DNA of 64,000 bases, from assembly GCF_023008405.1 (NCBI RefSeq), contig NZ_CP095376.1:6180501-6244500 (forward strand), read 5' to 3'. Source of the stretch: Amycolatopsis sp. FBCC-B4732 (GTDB lineage Bacteria; Actinomycetota; Actinomycetes; Mycobacteriales; Pseudonocardiaceae). Shown here in pieces: positions 8,851 through 18,480 of this stretch (positions are counted from its first letter, which is position 1; the number at the start of each line of letters is the position of its first letter). The position numbers and the translations under genes were made by a program. The notes beneath the pieces are model-generated. The model ran no database searches. It saw nothing but the letters and a program-made list of their open reading frames with translations, and had not been told where the DNA came from.

Positions 8851-9444
8851 ATGCCCCGCCCCGACGGGATCACCAGGATCGACACCGCGCCGCCGAAGAG
8901 CAGCAAACCGAACCGCACCGGGTACGTGGTGCTCGGGGTCGCCGGCCTGGTGGTCGCGACCGCGTTCGCCGCCGTCGCCGAGCTGGCGGGCCCGGACCCG
9001 GCCACGACCGCGGGCAGCACCGGAGGCACCGGCGGCCAGGGCACCTCGCAGGCCGGCCTGCAGACGATCCCGACCACCCCTTCGTCGGCGGGCCCGTCGA
9101 CGGTGGGCGCCCCGACGAGCGAGTCGGCGGCGACGTCGTCGAGCGCCCCGACCACGGTCGTGTCGGTCAGCCCGGACGGCAAGACCACGACGACGCTGGT
9201 GACCCAGCCCCCGCCGCCCCCGCGCAGCGACACGGGCGGCAACCCGCCACCGGTCACGACGACGCCGAAGCCGCCGACGACCACCCCGAAGCCGCCGACG
9301 ACGACGCCCACGACCCCGCCGACGACCACCCCGACCACGGAGCCGACGACGCCGACTTCCGGCGGCGGCACGAGCACGGGTGGCGCGCCGACCTCGACCG
9401 GTACGTCTTCCGGCGTGACCGGAAGCTCGACCCGCGCGCAGTAA
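8851..9444 (+). CDS. Membrane-anchored Pro/Thr-rich extracellular protein
   Basis: A 197-residue protein with a short basic N-terminus, one transmembrane helix (about residues 24-46, VVLGVAGLVVATAFAAVAEL) and an extracytoplasmic tail made almost entirely of Thr, Pro, Ser and Gly. The tail includes repeated TTTPKPPTTTP units around residues 135-175. Such a tail resembles cell-wall-spanning stalks or glycosylated mucin-like segments in actinobacteria. No catalytic domain is visible. The ATG at 8851 is preceded by a good AAGGAG at 8840-8845. It is divergent from acyP and followed by a perfect 21-bp hairpin. Function unknown. Confidence 0.7.
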   Translation: MPRPDGITRIDTAPPKSSKPNRTGYVVLGVAGLVVATAFAAVAELAGPDPATTAGSTGGTGGQGTSQAGLQTIPTTPSSAGPSTVGAPTSESAATSSSAPTTVVSVSPDGKTTTTLVTQPPPPPRSDTGGNPPPVTTTPKPPTTTPKPPTTTPTTPPTTTPTTEPTTPTSGGGTSTGGAPTSTGTSSGVTGSSTRAQ

Positions 9445-9453
9445 GCGAACTCC

Positions 9454-9501
9454 CTGAAGGCCTTCTTCGCGGCACTTTGATGCCGCGAAGAAGGCCTTCA
9501 G
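9454..9501. terminator. Perfect 21-bp hairpin after Pro/Thr-rich gene
   Basis: The left arm at 9454-9474 (CTGAAGGCCTTCTTCGCGGCA) and the right arm at 9481-9501 are exact reverse complements around a 6-base loop. Each arm also contains the smaller palindrome GAAGGCCTTC. It starts 9 bp after the stop at 9444. The position suits a factor-independent terminator without a T-tract; it is symmetric and could act on both strands. Confidence 0.75.
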
Positions 9502-9612
9502 TGCGTTCCGGCCGTGGCGGAAGCCCCAACGGCGGTATGGGTCGCACGCCGGACCTGGATAGTTTCGAACCGCGCGTGAGCGCCGTCGACACAGCGGGCG
9601 ACCGGGGGTGCC

Positions 9613-12114
9613 ATGGCGGATTCCGAGGAGGCAGGCGAGGCGCGGAACATCGCTTCCGGTGTCACCGGAAGCGTGGTCGTGCAGGCGGGCGTGATCCACG
9701 GGGGCGTCCACATCCACCACCAGCCGCACGAGAGCGCGTGGCGCTCCCGGCTGAGTGCGACGTCGATCCTCTCGATGCGCCGGGACGTCGCGGCGTTCAC
9801 CGGCCGGGAAGACGAGCTCCGGGACCTGGTCGGCGCGATCGGCGAAGCCGGCGGGATCCACGCGATCGACGGCATGCCCGGCGTCGGCAAGACGACTTTC
9901 GCGGTGCACGTCGCGCACCTGCTGGCGGACCGCTTCCCGGACGGGCTGATGTTCCTGCCCCTGCACGGTCACACGGCGGGGCAGCGCCCGGTGGAGCCCG
10001 GCGCGGCGCTGGCGTCTCTGCTCGCCGCGACCGGCGTCGACGCCCAGGCCATGCCCGCCGGCCTCGACGACCGCGCCGCGCTATGGCGTCACCGCATGGC
10101 CGGGAGCCGGGTGCTGCTCCTGCTCGACGACGCGGTGGGGCACGAGCAGGTGCGCCCGCTCCTGCCCGGCTCGGCGACGTGCGTCGTCCTCATCACCAGC
10201 CGGCGACGGCTCGAGAGCGTCGAAGACCTGAACCCCGTCTCGCTGGGGGTGCTGCCCCGGAGCGAGGCCGAGGCGCTGTTCATCCGGCTCTCGCGAACCC
10301 GGGACGCCGATCCGGAAGCCCTCGCCGAGCTGATGGAACTCTGCGGGTACCTGCCGCTGGCGATCAACCTCCTGGCCGGCCGGCTGCGCCACCACCCCTC
10401 GTGGAACCTGCGTCACCTCGTCGGCAAGGTCAGCCGCACGAAGGACCGCCTCGCCGAACTGCGTGCCGAGAACCTCGCGGTCGCGAGCGCGTTCCAGCTC
10501 TCCTACGACGACTTGCCGGTGGCCGAACGGCAGCTGTTCCGGCGGCTCGGCCTGCACCCGGGCACCGACATCGACAGCTTCGCCGCGGCCGCGCTCGACG
10601 GGCGCCCGGTGGACGCGACGGCGGACCGGCTCGACGCGCTCTACACCGACCACCTGGTCGACGAACTGCTCCCCGGCCGCTACCGCTGTCACGACCTCAT
10701 CCGTGAATACGCCCGCACGCTGACCGGGCACGACCCCGCCGCCGAGAACGACCACGCCCTGTACCGTCTCCTCGACTACTACCTGCACTGCGCGACCACC
10801 GCGGGCGCCCGGCTCCCCGACCACCGCGGGAACGCGGCGCTCCCGCGGCTGAAGCCCGGCCACCTCCCGGACCGGCTCCCCGACCTCGGCTCGGTGCGGT
10901 CGGCGCGCGAGTGGCTGGACGCCGAGCACGCCAACATCGGCTCGTGCCTCGACCGGGTGGCACGAGACCGGCCCGTGCGATCGGTGTACCTCGCCGACGC
11001 TCTCCAGCCCCACCTCGAGTTCCGGGGGCACTGGGCGCTGGCTCTCGCCGTGCAGCGAACTGTCCTCGAAACCGCCAGGGAACGGTCCGGCGAACGTGAA
11101 CAAGCCGTCGCGCTCACCCATCTCGGTCGCATGCAACGACGGGTCGGCGCGCACGCGGAGGCCGAGAAGAGCCTCTCCGCGGCCCTCGCCATCCAGGTCG
11201 GCCGGGGTGACGAGCTCGGGCAGGCGAACGCCTTGATCAACCTCGGTGCGGCCAGGGCGAGGCTGGGGAACTACCGGGCGGCGATGGCGGACTTCACCCG
11301 GGCGCAGGAACTCTACGGCCGGCTCGGCGACCAGCTCGGCCGCGCCAACGCGCTCAAGGACCTCGGAGAAGTGCAGATCCTGGTGGGGGACCGGGAAACG
11401 GCCACCACGACGCTCGCCCTCGCCCGCGAGTTGAGCGTCGCGGCCGGAAGCCGTCGCGGCGAAGCGAACGCGCTCATCGGGCTCGGCCGCATCCACTACC
11501 TGAGCGGCGATTACCCGGAAGCCACCGAGACGCTCAGCCGCGCCCACCGGCTCCACGTCGAGCACAGCGGGCCGCTCGACGAGGCCAACGCTCTCGTCGC
11601 GCTCGGCCGCGTCCACCACCTGACCGGGCAGTACCGGCGCGCCGACGAGGCCTTCACCGCGGCCCACGACATCTACACCGGGCTCGGGCACCGGCACGGG
11701 CAGGCGGCCACGCACAAGAACATCGGCCGGGTCCGGCAGGCCACCGGCGACCTCCCCGCGGCCGTCGCGGAGCTGACCCGGGCTCACGACCTCCACGTCG
11801 AAACCGGCGACCGCAACGGTCAGGCCGAGGTGCTCAACGACCTAGGGTCCCTGCACGAAGCCCGCTCCCGCCTCCCCGAGGCGATCGACGCGTACCGGCG
11901 GGCCTGGCGGCTGACGGTCGAGACCGATTCGCTCCCCCAGCAGGCGATCGCCTTGGAGGGACTCGGGCGCTGTCTGGTGGAAAGCGGCGATACCGGCGAA
12001 GGAACCGAGAGCCTGCAGGCCGCTCTCGAACTCTGCCGACAGCTGAAAGCGCCGAGGACGGCTCAGCTCGCCGCGTTCATCGCCTCGCTCTCCGATCGGC
12101 CCGGAGGTCGCTGA
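9613..12114 (+). CDS. NB-ARC / TPR STAND-family protein
   Basis: An 833-residue signalling ATPase. Residues 12-36 hold a short repeat-like module (ASGVTGSVVVQAGVIHGGVHIH) seen at the start of many actinobacterial NB-ARC proteins. Next come the NB-ARC core with Walker A GMPGVGKTTFA near residue 90, Walker B LLLLDDAVG, the sensor-like ITSRRR, a GLPL-like CGYLPLAINLL and an MHD-like CHDLIREYAR. From about residue 480 there are around nine TPR units of roughly 40 residues, recognisable by recurring GxAxxLxNLGxVxxxxGxYxxA spacing. Unlike SARP/AfsR regulators it has no N-terminal DNA-binding or BTAD domain, so it may act by assembling with partner proteins. No effector domain is visible in it or beside it. 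A regulatory or defence role is inference. Confidence 0.88.
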   Translation: MADSEEAGEARNIASGVTGSVVVQAGVIHGGVHIHHQPHESAWRSRLSATSILSMRRDVAAFTGREDELRDLVGAIGEAGGIHAIDGMPGVGKTTFAVHVAHLLADRFPDGLMFLPLHGHTAGQRPVEPGAALASLLAATGVDAQAMPAGLDDRAALWRHRMAGSRVLLLLDDAVGHEQVRPLLPGSATCVVLITSRRRLESVEDLNPVSLGVLPRSEAEALFIRLSRTRDADPEALAELMELCGYLPLAINLLAGRLRHHPSWNLRHLVGKVSRTKDRLAELRAENLAVASAFQLSYDDLPVAERQLFRRLGLHPGTDIDSFAAAALDGRPVDATADRLDALYTDHLVDELLPGRYRCHDLIREYARTLTGHDPAAENDHALYRLLDYYLHCATTAGARLPDHRGNAALPRLKPGHLPDRLPDLGSVRSAREWLDAEHANIGSCLDRVARDRPVRSVYLADALQPHLEFRGHWALALAVQRTVLETARERSGEREQAVALTHLGRMQRRVGAHAEAEKSLSAALAIQVGRGDELGQANALINLGAARARLGNYRAAMADFTRAQELYGRLGDQLGRANALKDLGEVQILVGDRETATTTLALARELSVAAGSRRGEANALIGLGRIHYLSGDYPEATETLSRAHRLHVEHSGPLDEANALVALGRVHHLTGQYRRADEAFTAAHDIYTGLGHRHGQAATHKNIGRVRQATGDLPAAVAELTRAHDLHVETGDRNGQAEVLNDLGSLHEARSRLPEAIDAYRRAWRLTVETDSLPQQAIALEGLGRCLVESGDTGEGTESLQAALELCRQLKAPRTAQLAAFIASLSDRPGGR

Positions 12115-12145
12115 CGATCGCGTCGCGAAGCAACCCGCCGTAGCT

Positions 12146-12358
12146 CTAGGTACCGCGGCCACGCCGCCACAGCGGCTCGGCCACCGCGGCCCCCAGCATC
12201 GGGCCGATCCCGATGATGCCGCGGGTCCACGGGTCCTCGACGCCGAACGCCGCCGCCACGCCCACGCCCGCCAGGTAGCCGAACGCCACCGAGGCGAGCA
12301 CGCCCAGTACGCGGGACCGCAGGCTGCGCCGCCGTGGCGAAGACTCCTGCTCGCTCAT
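12146..12358 (-). CDS. Small membrane protein downstream of kdpE (second)
   Basis: A 70-residue protein with a basic N-terminus (SPRRRSLRSR) and two hydrophobic segments, about residues 16-37 and 45-62, ending in an Arg-rich tail. Its ATG at 12358 overlaps the stop of the preceding small gene by four bases (ATGA), so the two are translationally coupled. It is the last gene of the kdp run and converges with the NB-ARC gene. I do not recognise the family. Confidence 0.6.
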   Translation of the reverse strand: MSEQESSPRRRSLRSRVLGVLASVAFGYLAGVGVAAAFGVEDPWTRGIIGIGPMLGAAVAEPLWRRGRGT

Positions 12359-12561
12359 GCGCGGTCCCGGCTCGCCTGGGTGTAGCGGAACCAGTAGCAG
12401 CCGGCCGCTGCCAGTTCGACCACCGCCACCACGGCCAGGAACGCCTTCACGTCGCCGGCGGTGCAGGCCAGGACGCCGGACGCGAGGCCGCACACCGTCC
12501 AGATGATCGCCAGCAGCAAGGCGGGCTTCGCCGGGAGGCGGCCGCCGGGTATCCCTCTCAC
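12355..12561 (-). CDS. Small membrane protein downstream of kdpE (first)
   Basis: A 68-residue protein with two predicted transmembrane helices (about residues 13-34 and 38-58) and short charged ends. The start is a GTG at 12561, 21 bp after the kdpE stop, with a GGGGACC-like site upstream. The last four bases overlap the next small gene. Placement behind kdpDE suggests a membrane accessory of the potassium system, but nothing in the sequence proves it. Confidence 0.6.
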   Translation of the reverse strand: MRGIPGGRLPAKPALLLAIIWTVCGLASGVLACTAGDVKAFLAVVAVVELAAAGCYWFRYTQASRDRA

Positions 12562-12582
12562 CCGGGCGGGGTCCCCGGCGGG

Positions 12583-13281
12583 TCAGGCCTCGAAGCGGTA
12601 ACCCATGCCCGGTTCGGTGAGCAGGTGACGTGGCCGCGATGGCTCCGGCTCCAGCTTGCGGCGCAGCTGGGCCAGGTAGACCCGCAGGTAATGGGACTCC
12701 GTCTCGTACGACGGTCCCCACACCTCGTGCAGCAGCTGCTTCTGCGCCACCAGCCGGCCGCGGTTGCGGACCAGCAGTTCCAGCACTCCCCACTCCGTCT
12801 TCGTCAGGTGGACTTCCGAACCGTCGGTGCGGCGGACGCGCTTGGCCGCCAGGTCGACGCTGAACGACGACGTCTCCACCACCGCCTCGGCGCCGTCCGC
12901 GCCGGTCACCGCCGAGCGGCGGACCGCGGCCCGCAGGCGCGCCAGGAGTTCGTCCATGCCGAACGGCTTCGTCACGTAGTCGTCCGCGCCCGCGTCGAGG
13001 GCCTGGACCTTGTCGGCCGAGTCGCCGCGCGCGGACAGCACGATGATCGGGACCGTCGTCCAGCCGCGCAGGCCCGCGATCACCTCCGTGCCGTCCAGGT
13101 CCGGCAGGCCGAGGTCCAGGACCACCACGTCCGGCTTGGTTTCGGCCACCGCCTTGAGCGCGGCCGTGCCGTCGTGCGCGGTGATCACCTTGTAGCCGCG
13201 GGCGTTGAGGTTGATCCGCAGTGCCCGCACGATCTGCGGCTCGTCGTCCACCACCAGCACGGTGGCACCCGGGTCGCTCAT
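12583..13281 (-). CDS. kdpE: Two-component response regulator KdpE
   Basis: KdpE activates kdp transcription after phosphorylation by KdpD. The 232-residue protein has a receiver domain (acidic VDDEP near residue 11, phospho-acceptor Asp in VVVLDLGLPDLDG near residue 55, conserved Lys in YVTKPFG) and a C-terminal OmpR-type winged helix (LTKTEWGVLELLVRNRGRLV ... HYLRVYLAQLRRKLE ... PGMGYRFE). Its ATG at 13281 overlaps the kdpD stop by four bases. A candidate target of two 6-base repeats 11 bp apart lies upstream of the structural genes at 20434-20450. Confidence 0.96.
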   Translation of the reverse strand: MSDPGATVLVVDDEPQIVRALRINLNARGYKVITAHDGTAALKAVAETKPDVVVLDLGLPDLDGTEVIAGLRGWTTVPIIVLSARGDSADKVQALDAGADDYVTKPFGMDELLARLRAAVRRSAVTGADGAEAVVETSSFSVDLAAKRVRRTDGSEVHLTKTEWGVLELLVRNRGRLVAQKQLLHEVWGPSYETESHYLRVYLAQLRRKLEPEPSRPRHLLTEPGMGYRFEA

Positions 13282-15806
13282 CGCACCCCCTCTTCCTGGA
13301 ACTCGACGCTGAACGCGGGCAGCGAAACCACGATGGTGAGCCCGCCGCCCGGGGTGTCCTCGGCGCGGATCGTGCCGCCCATCGCCTCGGTGAAGCCCTT
13401 CGCCACCGACAGCCCGAGCCCGACGCCCGGGGTCGTGTCGCGGTCGCCGCCCAGGCGCTGGAACGGGGCGAACGCCGAGTCCGCCGCGCCCTTGCGCAGG
13501 CCCTTGCCGTGGTCGACGATCCGCAGCTCGACGTGCCCGGAGTGCGCGGAAGCCCGCGCGGACACCGGCGAACCCCCGTGCCGCAGGGCGTTGTCCAGCA
13601 CGTTCGCCACCACGCGCTCCAGCAGGCCGGGGTCGGCGAGCACCACCGGGAGCTGGTCGTCGACGGCCACTCGCACCGCGCCGGAGTTGTCCACGGTGGA
13701 CAACGCGTGCGCGACGACCTCGTCGTACCCCACCGGACGCAGGTGCGGCTTCACCGCGCCGGTGGCCAGCCGCGAGGAGTCGAGCAGGTTGTCGATCAGG
13801 CCCGCGAGCCGGTCGGCGGACAGCTCGATGGCCTCCATCAGCTCCGCGGTGTCCTCTTCGGACAGCCGGAGGTCGGGCGCGCGCAGGCTGCCGATGGACG
13901 CCTTGATCGACGTCAGCGGCGTGCGCAGGTCGTGCCCGACGGCCGACAGCAACGTCGTGCGCAGCTCGGTCGCCTCCGCTTTGCGCTCCGCCGCCGCGGC
14001 CGCGGCCGCCGTCCGCTGCTGGCGCAACGCGAGCAGCGCCTGCCCGGCCACGGCTTCCAGCACGCGCCGGTCGGCCGCCGGCAGCGCCCGCCCGCGCAGG
14101 GTCAGGTGGACGTCGGCGGTGACGGCGATGTCGACGTCGGCCTCGTCCGGGTCCGCGCACGGCCGTTCCCCGGCGGCCGCCACGCCCTGCCACGCGCCTT
14201 CCTGCTTCTCCAGCAGCGTCACCGACGTCAGCCCGAAGTTCTCGCGGACCTTCTCCAGCAACCGCTCGATCGGGTTCGCGTGGGTCAGCACGGTCCGCGC
14301 GTAGGAGGCCAGCAGCGCCGCCTCCGTCCGCGCCCGCGCCGCCTGCGTGGCCCGGCGCGCGGCCTGATCGACGACCAGCGCGACGAGCACCGCGACCACG
14401 ACCATCGCGATCAGCGTCACGAGGTTCTGCGGCGTGTGGACGGTGAGCGTGTACAGCGGCGGGGTGAAGAAGAAGTTGAGCAGCCCGGCGCCGAGCACGG
14501 CCGCGACCAGCGCCGGGCCGAGCCCGCCGACGAGCGCCACGACGACCGTGGCCAGCACGTAGGAGATGACGTCGGTGGCGAAGTCGAGGCCGGCCGGGAT
14601 GAAGAACCCGACCACGGTGACCAGCACCGGCAGCACGACGCTGAGCACCCAGCCCGCGACCAGCCGCGAGAACCCCAGCGGGCTCGCGCCCAGCCGCGTC
14701 CGCAGCCGCCCGCCCGCCTCGGAGTGGGTGACCATGTGCACGTCGATCGACCCGGACTGCCGCACGACCCCGGCGCCGATGCCCTCGTCGAACAACCCCG
14801 CCACGCGAGAACGCCGCGAGGTCCCGATCACCAGCTGGGTCGCGTTGACGCCGCGGGCGAAGTCCAGCAGCGCGGCCGGGACGTCGTCGCCGACGACGGT
14901 GTGGAAGGTCGCGCCCACCTCCTCGGCCAGCGTGCGGCAGCGGGCCATCGCGGTCGGGCCGATGCCGGACAGGCCGTCGCCGCGCAGGATGTGCAGCACC
15001 TGCAGCTCGGCGCCGGCCCGGGTGGCGATCCGGCTGGCGCGGCGGATCAGCGTCTCGCTCTCCGGCCCGCCGGTGATCGAGACGACGACGCGTTCGCGCG
15101 TCTCCCAGGTGTCGGTGATGCTCTGCTCGGCGCGGTAGCGCTGCAGGGCGACGTCGACCTGGTCGGCGACCCAGAGCAGGGCCAGCTCGCGCAACGCGGT
15201 CAGGTTGCCCGGGCGGAAGTAGTTGCCGAGCGCGGCGTCGATCCGCTCGGCCGGGTAGACGTTGCCGTGCGCGAGCCGCCGCCGCAGCGCCTCGGGCGTG
15301 ATGTCGACCAGCTCGAGCTGCTCGGCGCGGCGGACGACCTCGTCCGGCACGGTCTCCTGCTGCGTGACGCCGGTGATCCGCTCGACGACGTCGTTGAGGC
15401 TCTGCAGGTGCTGCACGTTGACCGTGGACAGCACGTCGATGCCCGCTTCGAGGAGCTCCTCGACGTCCTGCCAGCGCTTGGCGTTGCGCGAGCCCGGCAC
15501 GTTGGTGTGCGCGAGCTCGTCCACGACGGCGACCTCGGGCGCGCGGGCGAGGATCGCGTCGACGTCCATCTCGTCGAACTCGCGGCCGCGGTGACCGGCG
15601 GGCCGCCGCGGCACGAGCTCCAGGCCGTCCAGCAGCACCGCGGTCTTCTCCCGGCCGTGCGTCTCCACCAGCCCGACGACGACGTCGGTGCCGCGGTCCA
15701 GGCGCCGGCGCGCTTCGCCGAGCATGGCGAACGTCTTGCCGACGCCCGGAGCCGCGCCGAGGTAGATCCTCAGCTCCCCCCGGCGCGGCTTGTTCACGGT
15801 GGTCAC
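13278..15806 (-). CDS. kdpD: Potassium/turgor sensor histidine kinase KdpD
   Basis: An 842-residue sensor kinase. The N-terminal KdpD domain begins within ten residues and carries the Walker-type GAAPGVGKT motif near residue 15 and ALGNYFRPGNLTALREL. It is followed by a universal-stress-like domain (about residues 230-370), four closely spaced transmembrane helices (DUF4118 region, about 390-490), a GAF-like region, and a kinase core with phospho-accepting His in SAVGHDLRTPLTS, an N-box and a GVGLGLSVAKG G-box. The GTG at 15806 is chosen because it lies 4 bp after the kdpC stop and directly before the conserved domain. Order and overlaps show co-transcription with kdpFABC. Confidence 0.96.
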   Translation of the reverse strand: MTTVNKPRRGELRIYLGAAPGVGKTFAMLGEARRRLDRGTDVVVGLVETHGREKTAVLLDGLELVPRRPAGHRGREFDEMDVDAILARAPEVAVVDELAHTNVPGSRNAKRWQDVEELLEAGIDVLSTVNVQHLQSLNDVVERITGVTQQETVPDEVVRRAEQLELVDITPEALRRRLAHGNVYPAERIDAALGNYFRPGNLTALRELALLWVADQVDVALQRYRAEQSITDTWETRERVVVSITGGPESETLIRRASRIATRAGAELQVLHILRGDGLSGIGPTAMARCRTLAEEVGATFHTVVGDDVPAALLDFARGVNATQLVIGTSRRSRVAGLFDEGIGAGVVRQSGSIDVHMVTHSEAGGRLRTRLGASPLGFSRLVAGWVLSVVLPVLVTVVGFFIPAGLDFATDVISYVLATVVVALVGGLGPALVAAVLGAGLLNFFFTPPLYTLTVHTPQNLVTLIAMVVVAVLVALVVDQAARRATQAARARTEAALLASYARTVLTHANPIERLLEKVRENFGLTSVTLLEKQEGAWQGVAAAGERPCADPDEADVDIAVTADVHLTLRGRALPAADRRVLEAVAGQALLALRQQRTAAAAAAAERKAEATELRTTLLSAVGHDLRTPLTSIKASIGSLRAPDLRLSEEDTAELMEAIELSADRLAGLIDNLLDSSRLATGAVKPHLRPVGYDEVVAHALSTVDNSGAVRVAVDDQLPVVLADPGLLERVVANVLDNALRHGGSPVSARASAHSGHVELRIVDHGKGLRKGAADSAFAPFQRLGGDRDTTPGVGLGLSVAKGFTEAMGGTIRAEDTPGGGLTIVVSLPAFSVEFQEEGVR

Positions 15807-15810
15807 GCTG

Positions 15811-16422
15811 TCAGTGTGCCCCTCCGGCCGCGCCGCGCACGGCCAAGTTGAGCTGGAGCACATTCACGCCGGGGACGCCGATCCCGGCGCCGGAGGTGTT
15901 CGCCTCGATCAGCTGCTTCACCCGGTCGAGCGGCACGCCGCTGTTCCGGGCGACCCGCTGGGCTTGCAGGTCCGCGTAGGCGACGCTGATCGCCGGGTCG
16001 AGGCCGGAACCCGACGCCGTCACGGCGTCCGGCGGTACCTGATCGGGCGACACGCCTTCGCGCTTCGCGATGGCGTCCTTCCGTTCCCCGATGGCCTTCA
16101 CGAGGTCTTCGTTGTACGGGCCCTTGTTGGACGCTCCGGACGTCGAGGGGTCGCCGGGGCCGAGCACGTCCTTCGAGAGAGCCGAAGGCCGCGTGTGGAA
16201 CCACGGGTCGCGCGCCGGGTCGGCGGGCACCGGGTCGACGCCGATGAGCGACGACCCGACGGCCTGGCCGTTCTGCGTGACGACCGAGCCTTCGGCGTTG
16301 CCTTCCAGGCCGGGGATGCGGGCGATCGCCCACACGGCCAGGGGGTAGAGGACCCCGAGCAGGACAGTCATCACGACGAGGACGCGCAGCCCCGCCCAGG
16401 TCTGCTTGACGAGCGTGTTCAC
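15811..16422 (-). CDS. kdpC: Potassium-transporting ATPase subunit KdpC
   Basis: The 203-residue small subunit of the Kdp potassium pump. It has one N-terminal transmembrane helix (about residues 12-34), then the conserved extracytoplasmic fold with DPWFHTRPSA, SGASNKGPYNEDL and SGSGLDPAIS motifs. The start is a GTG at 16422, close behind the kdpB stop at 16429. KdpC stabilises the KdpA-KdpB complex. Length and motifs are normal. Confidence 0.96.
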   Translation of the reverse strand: MNTLVKQTWAGLRVLVVMTVLLGVLYPLAVWAIARIPGLEGNAEGSVVTQNGQAVGSSLIGVDPVPADPARDPWFHTRPSALSKDVLGPGDPSTSGASNKGPYNEDLVKAIGERKDAIAKREGVSPDQVPPDAVTASGSGLDPAISVAYADLQAQRVARNSGVPLDRVKQLIEANTSGAGIGVPGVNVLQLNLAVRGAAGGAH

Positions 16423-16428
16423 TTTCGT

Positions 16429-18480
16429 TCACCCGATTCCTGGGATGAGGCGCACGAGCAGGTCGATCAGCCAGATCCCGAGGAAGGGGCTGACGATCCC
16501 GCCGAGGCCGTAGACGAGCAGGTTGCGGCGCAGCAGCGCGGACGCCGACGACGGCTTGTACCGCACGCCCCGCAGGGCCAGCGGGATCAGCACGACGATG
16601 ATCAGCGCGTTGAAGATGACGGCCGAGAGGATCGCCGACTTCGGCGTGGCCAGGTGCATGATGTTCAGCCCGCCCAGCTGGGCGAAGATGGCGGTGAACA
16701 TCGCGGGCAGGATGGCGAAGTACTTGGCCAGGTCGTTGGCGACGCTGAACGTGGTCAGCGCGCCGCGGGTGATCAGCAGCTGCTTGCCGATCTCGACGAT
16801 CTCGATCAGCTTCGTGGGGTCGCTGTCGAGGTCGACCATGTTCCCGGCTTCCTTGGCCGCCGAGGTGCCGGTGTTCATCGCGACGCCGACGTCGGCCTGC
16901 GCGAGCGCGGGCGCGTCGTTGGTGCCGTCGCCGGTCATCGCGACCAGCCGCCCGCCTTCCTGCTCCTTCTTGATGAGCGCCATCTTGTCTTCGGGCTTGG
17001 CCTCGGCGAGGAAGTCGTCGACACCGGCGTCCGCGGCGATGGCCTTGGCGGTGAGCGGGTTGTCGCCGGTGATCATCACCGTCTTGATGCCCATCTCGCG
17101 CAGCTCCGCGAAACGCTCCTTCATGCCCGGCTTGACGACGTCGGACAGCCGGATCACACCGCGCACCACGGTGTTCTCCGCGACGACCAGCGGCGTGCCG
17201 CCCTGCGCGCTGATCTCGTCGACCACGCGCTCGGTCTCGTCGGGGAACTCGCCGCCGTTGTCGCGCACCCACGCGCGGACGGCACTCGCCGCGCCCTTGC
17301 GGATCCGCCGGTCGCCGACGTCGAGCCCGCTCATCCGCGTCTGCGCGGTGAAGGGGACGAACTCGCCGTGCTCGTCCTGGGCCGCGTGGTCCGCCGTCAG
17401 CTCGACGACGCTGCGGCCCTCGGGGGTTTCGTCGGCGAGGCTGGCCAGCCGCGCGGCGCGGGCCAGTTCGTCCGGTGTGGACGATCCGACCGGGATCAGC
17501 TCGGTGGCCCGGCGGTTGCCGAAGGTGATGGTGCCGGTCTTGTCGAGCAGCAACGTCGAAACGTCACCGGCCGCCTCGACCGCGCGGCCCGACGTCGCCA
17601 GGACGTTGCGCTGCACCAGGCGGTCCATGCCCGCGATGCCGATGGCGCTCAGCAGCGCGCCGATCGTCGTCGGGATCAGGCACACCAGCAGCGCGGTCAG
17701 CACGATCACCGACTGCTCGGACCCGGAGTAGCGGGCCATCGGCTGCAGCGCGACGACGGCGAGCAGGAAGATGATCGTCAGCGTCGAGAGCAGGATGGTC
17801 AGCGCGATCTCGTTCGGCGTCTTCTGCCGCGAAGCGCCTTCCACCAACGCGATCATGCGGTCCACGAAGGACTCGCCGGGCTTGGTCGTGATCTTCACGA
17901 CGACCCGGTCGCTCAGCACGGTCGTGCCGCCGGTGACGGCGCTGCGGTCACCACCGGACTCGCGGATGACCGGGGCCGATTCGCCGGTGATGGCCGACTC
18001 GTCGACGGTCGCGATGCCTTCGACGACGTCGCCGTCGCCCGGGATCACCTGGCCCGCCTCGACGACGACCAGGTCGCCGATCTTCAGTTCGACGCCCGGG
18101 ACCTGCTCCTCCGAGCCGGTCGCGGTGAGCCGGCGCGCGACCGTCTCCTTCTTCGACCGCCGCAGGGATTCCGCCTGCGCCTTGCCGCGCCCTTCCGCGA
18201 CGGCTTCGGCGAGGTTCGCGAAGAGGACCGTGAACCAGAGCCAGACGGCGATCAGGATCGTGAAGACGCTCGGGTCGGTGACCGCGAAGACCGTGGTGAG
18301 CGCGGAACCCACCCACACCACGAACATCACCGGGTTGCCGAGCTGGTGCTTCGGGTTGAGCTTGCGGAACGCGTCCGGCAGCGACGTCCAGAGCTGGCGC
18401 GGGCTGAACACCCCCGCGCCGACCCGGCTCGTCGTCTCAGTGGCGGGTGTCACCTGGGGTCGTTCTTCGGTGACGGTCAT
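16429..18480 (-). CDS. kdpB: Potassium-transporting P-type ATPase subunit KdpB
   Basis: The 683-residue catalytic subunit that hydrolyses ATP. The phosphorylation motif DKTGT (in [15 protein letters not shown]) lies near residue 317. Also visible are the actuator TGES motif (ITGESAPV), the hinge [21 protein letters not shown] and [23 protein letters not shown], plus about seven transmembrane helices. The ATG at 18480 overlaps the kdpA stop by four bases. All catalytic residues appear intact. Confidence 0.97.
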   Translation of the reverse strand: MTVTEERPQVTPATETTSRVGAGVFSPRQLWTSLPDAFRKLNPKHQLGNPVMFVVWVGSALTTVFAVTDPSVFTILIAVWLWFTVLFANLAEAVAEGRGKAQAESLRRSKKETVARRLTATGSEEQVPGVELKIGDLVVVEAGQVIPGDGDVVEGIATVDESAITGESAPVIRESGGDRSAVTGGTTVLSDRVVVKITTKPGESFVDRMIALVEGASRQKTPNEIALTILLSTLTIIFLLAVVALQPMARYSGSEQSVIVLTALLVCLIPTTIGALLSAIGIAGMDRLVQRNVLATSGRAVEAAGDVSTLLLDKTGTITFGNRRATELIPVGSSTPDELARAARLASLADETPEGRSVVELTADHAAQDEHGEFVPFTAQTRMSGLDVGDRRIRKGAASAVRAWVRDNGGEFPDETERVVDEISAQGGTPLVVAENTVVRGVIRLSDVVKPGMKERFAELREMGIKTVMITGDNPLTAKAIAADAGVDDFLAEAKPEDKMALIKKEQEGGRLVAMTGDGTNDAPALAQADVGVAMNTGTSAAKEAGNMVDLDSDPTKLIEIVEIGKQLLITRGALTTFSVANDLAKYFAILPAMFTAIFAQLGGLNIMHLATPKSAILSAVIFNALIIVVLIPLALRGVRYKPSSASALLRRNLLVYGLGGIVSPFLGIWLIDLLVRLIPGIG

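Noticed and set aside
9454..9501. Insertion-sequence end
   Set aside because: The inverted repeats are 6 bases apart with no transposase between or beside them; a hairpin terminator is simpler.
9613..12114. SARP/AfsR-type regulator of antibiotic synthesis
   Set aside because: There is no N-terminal winged-helix or BTAD domain; NB-ARC begins within about 70 residues.
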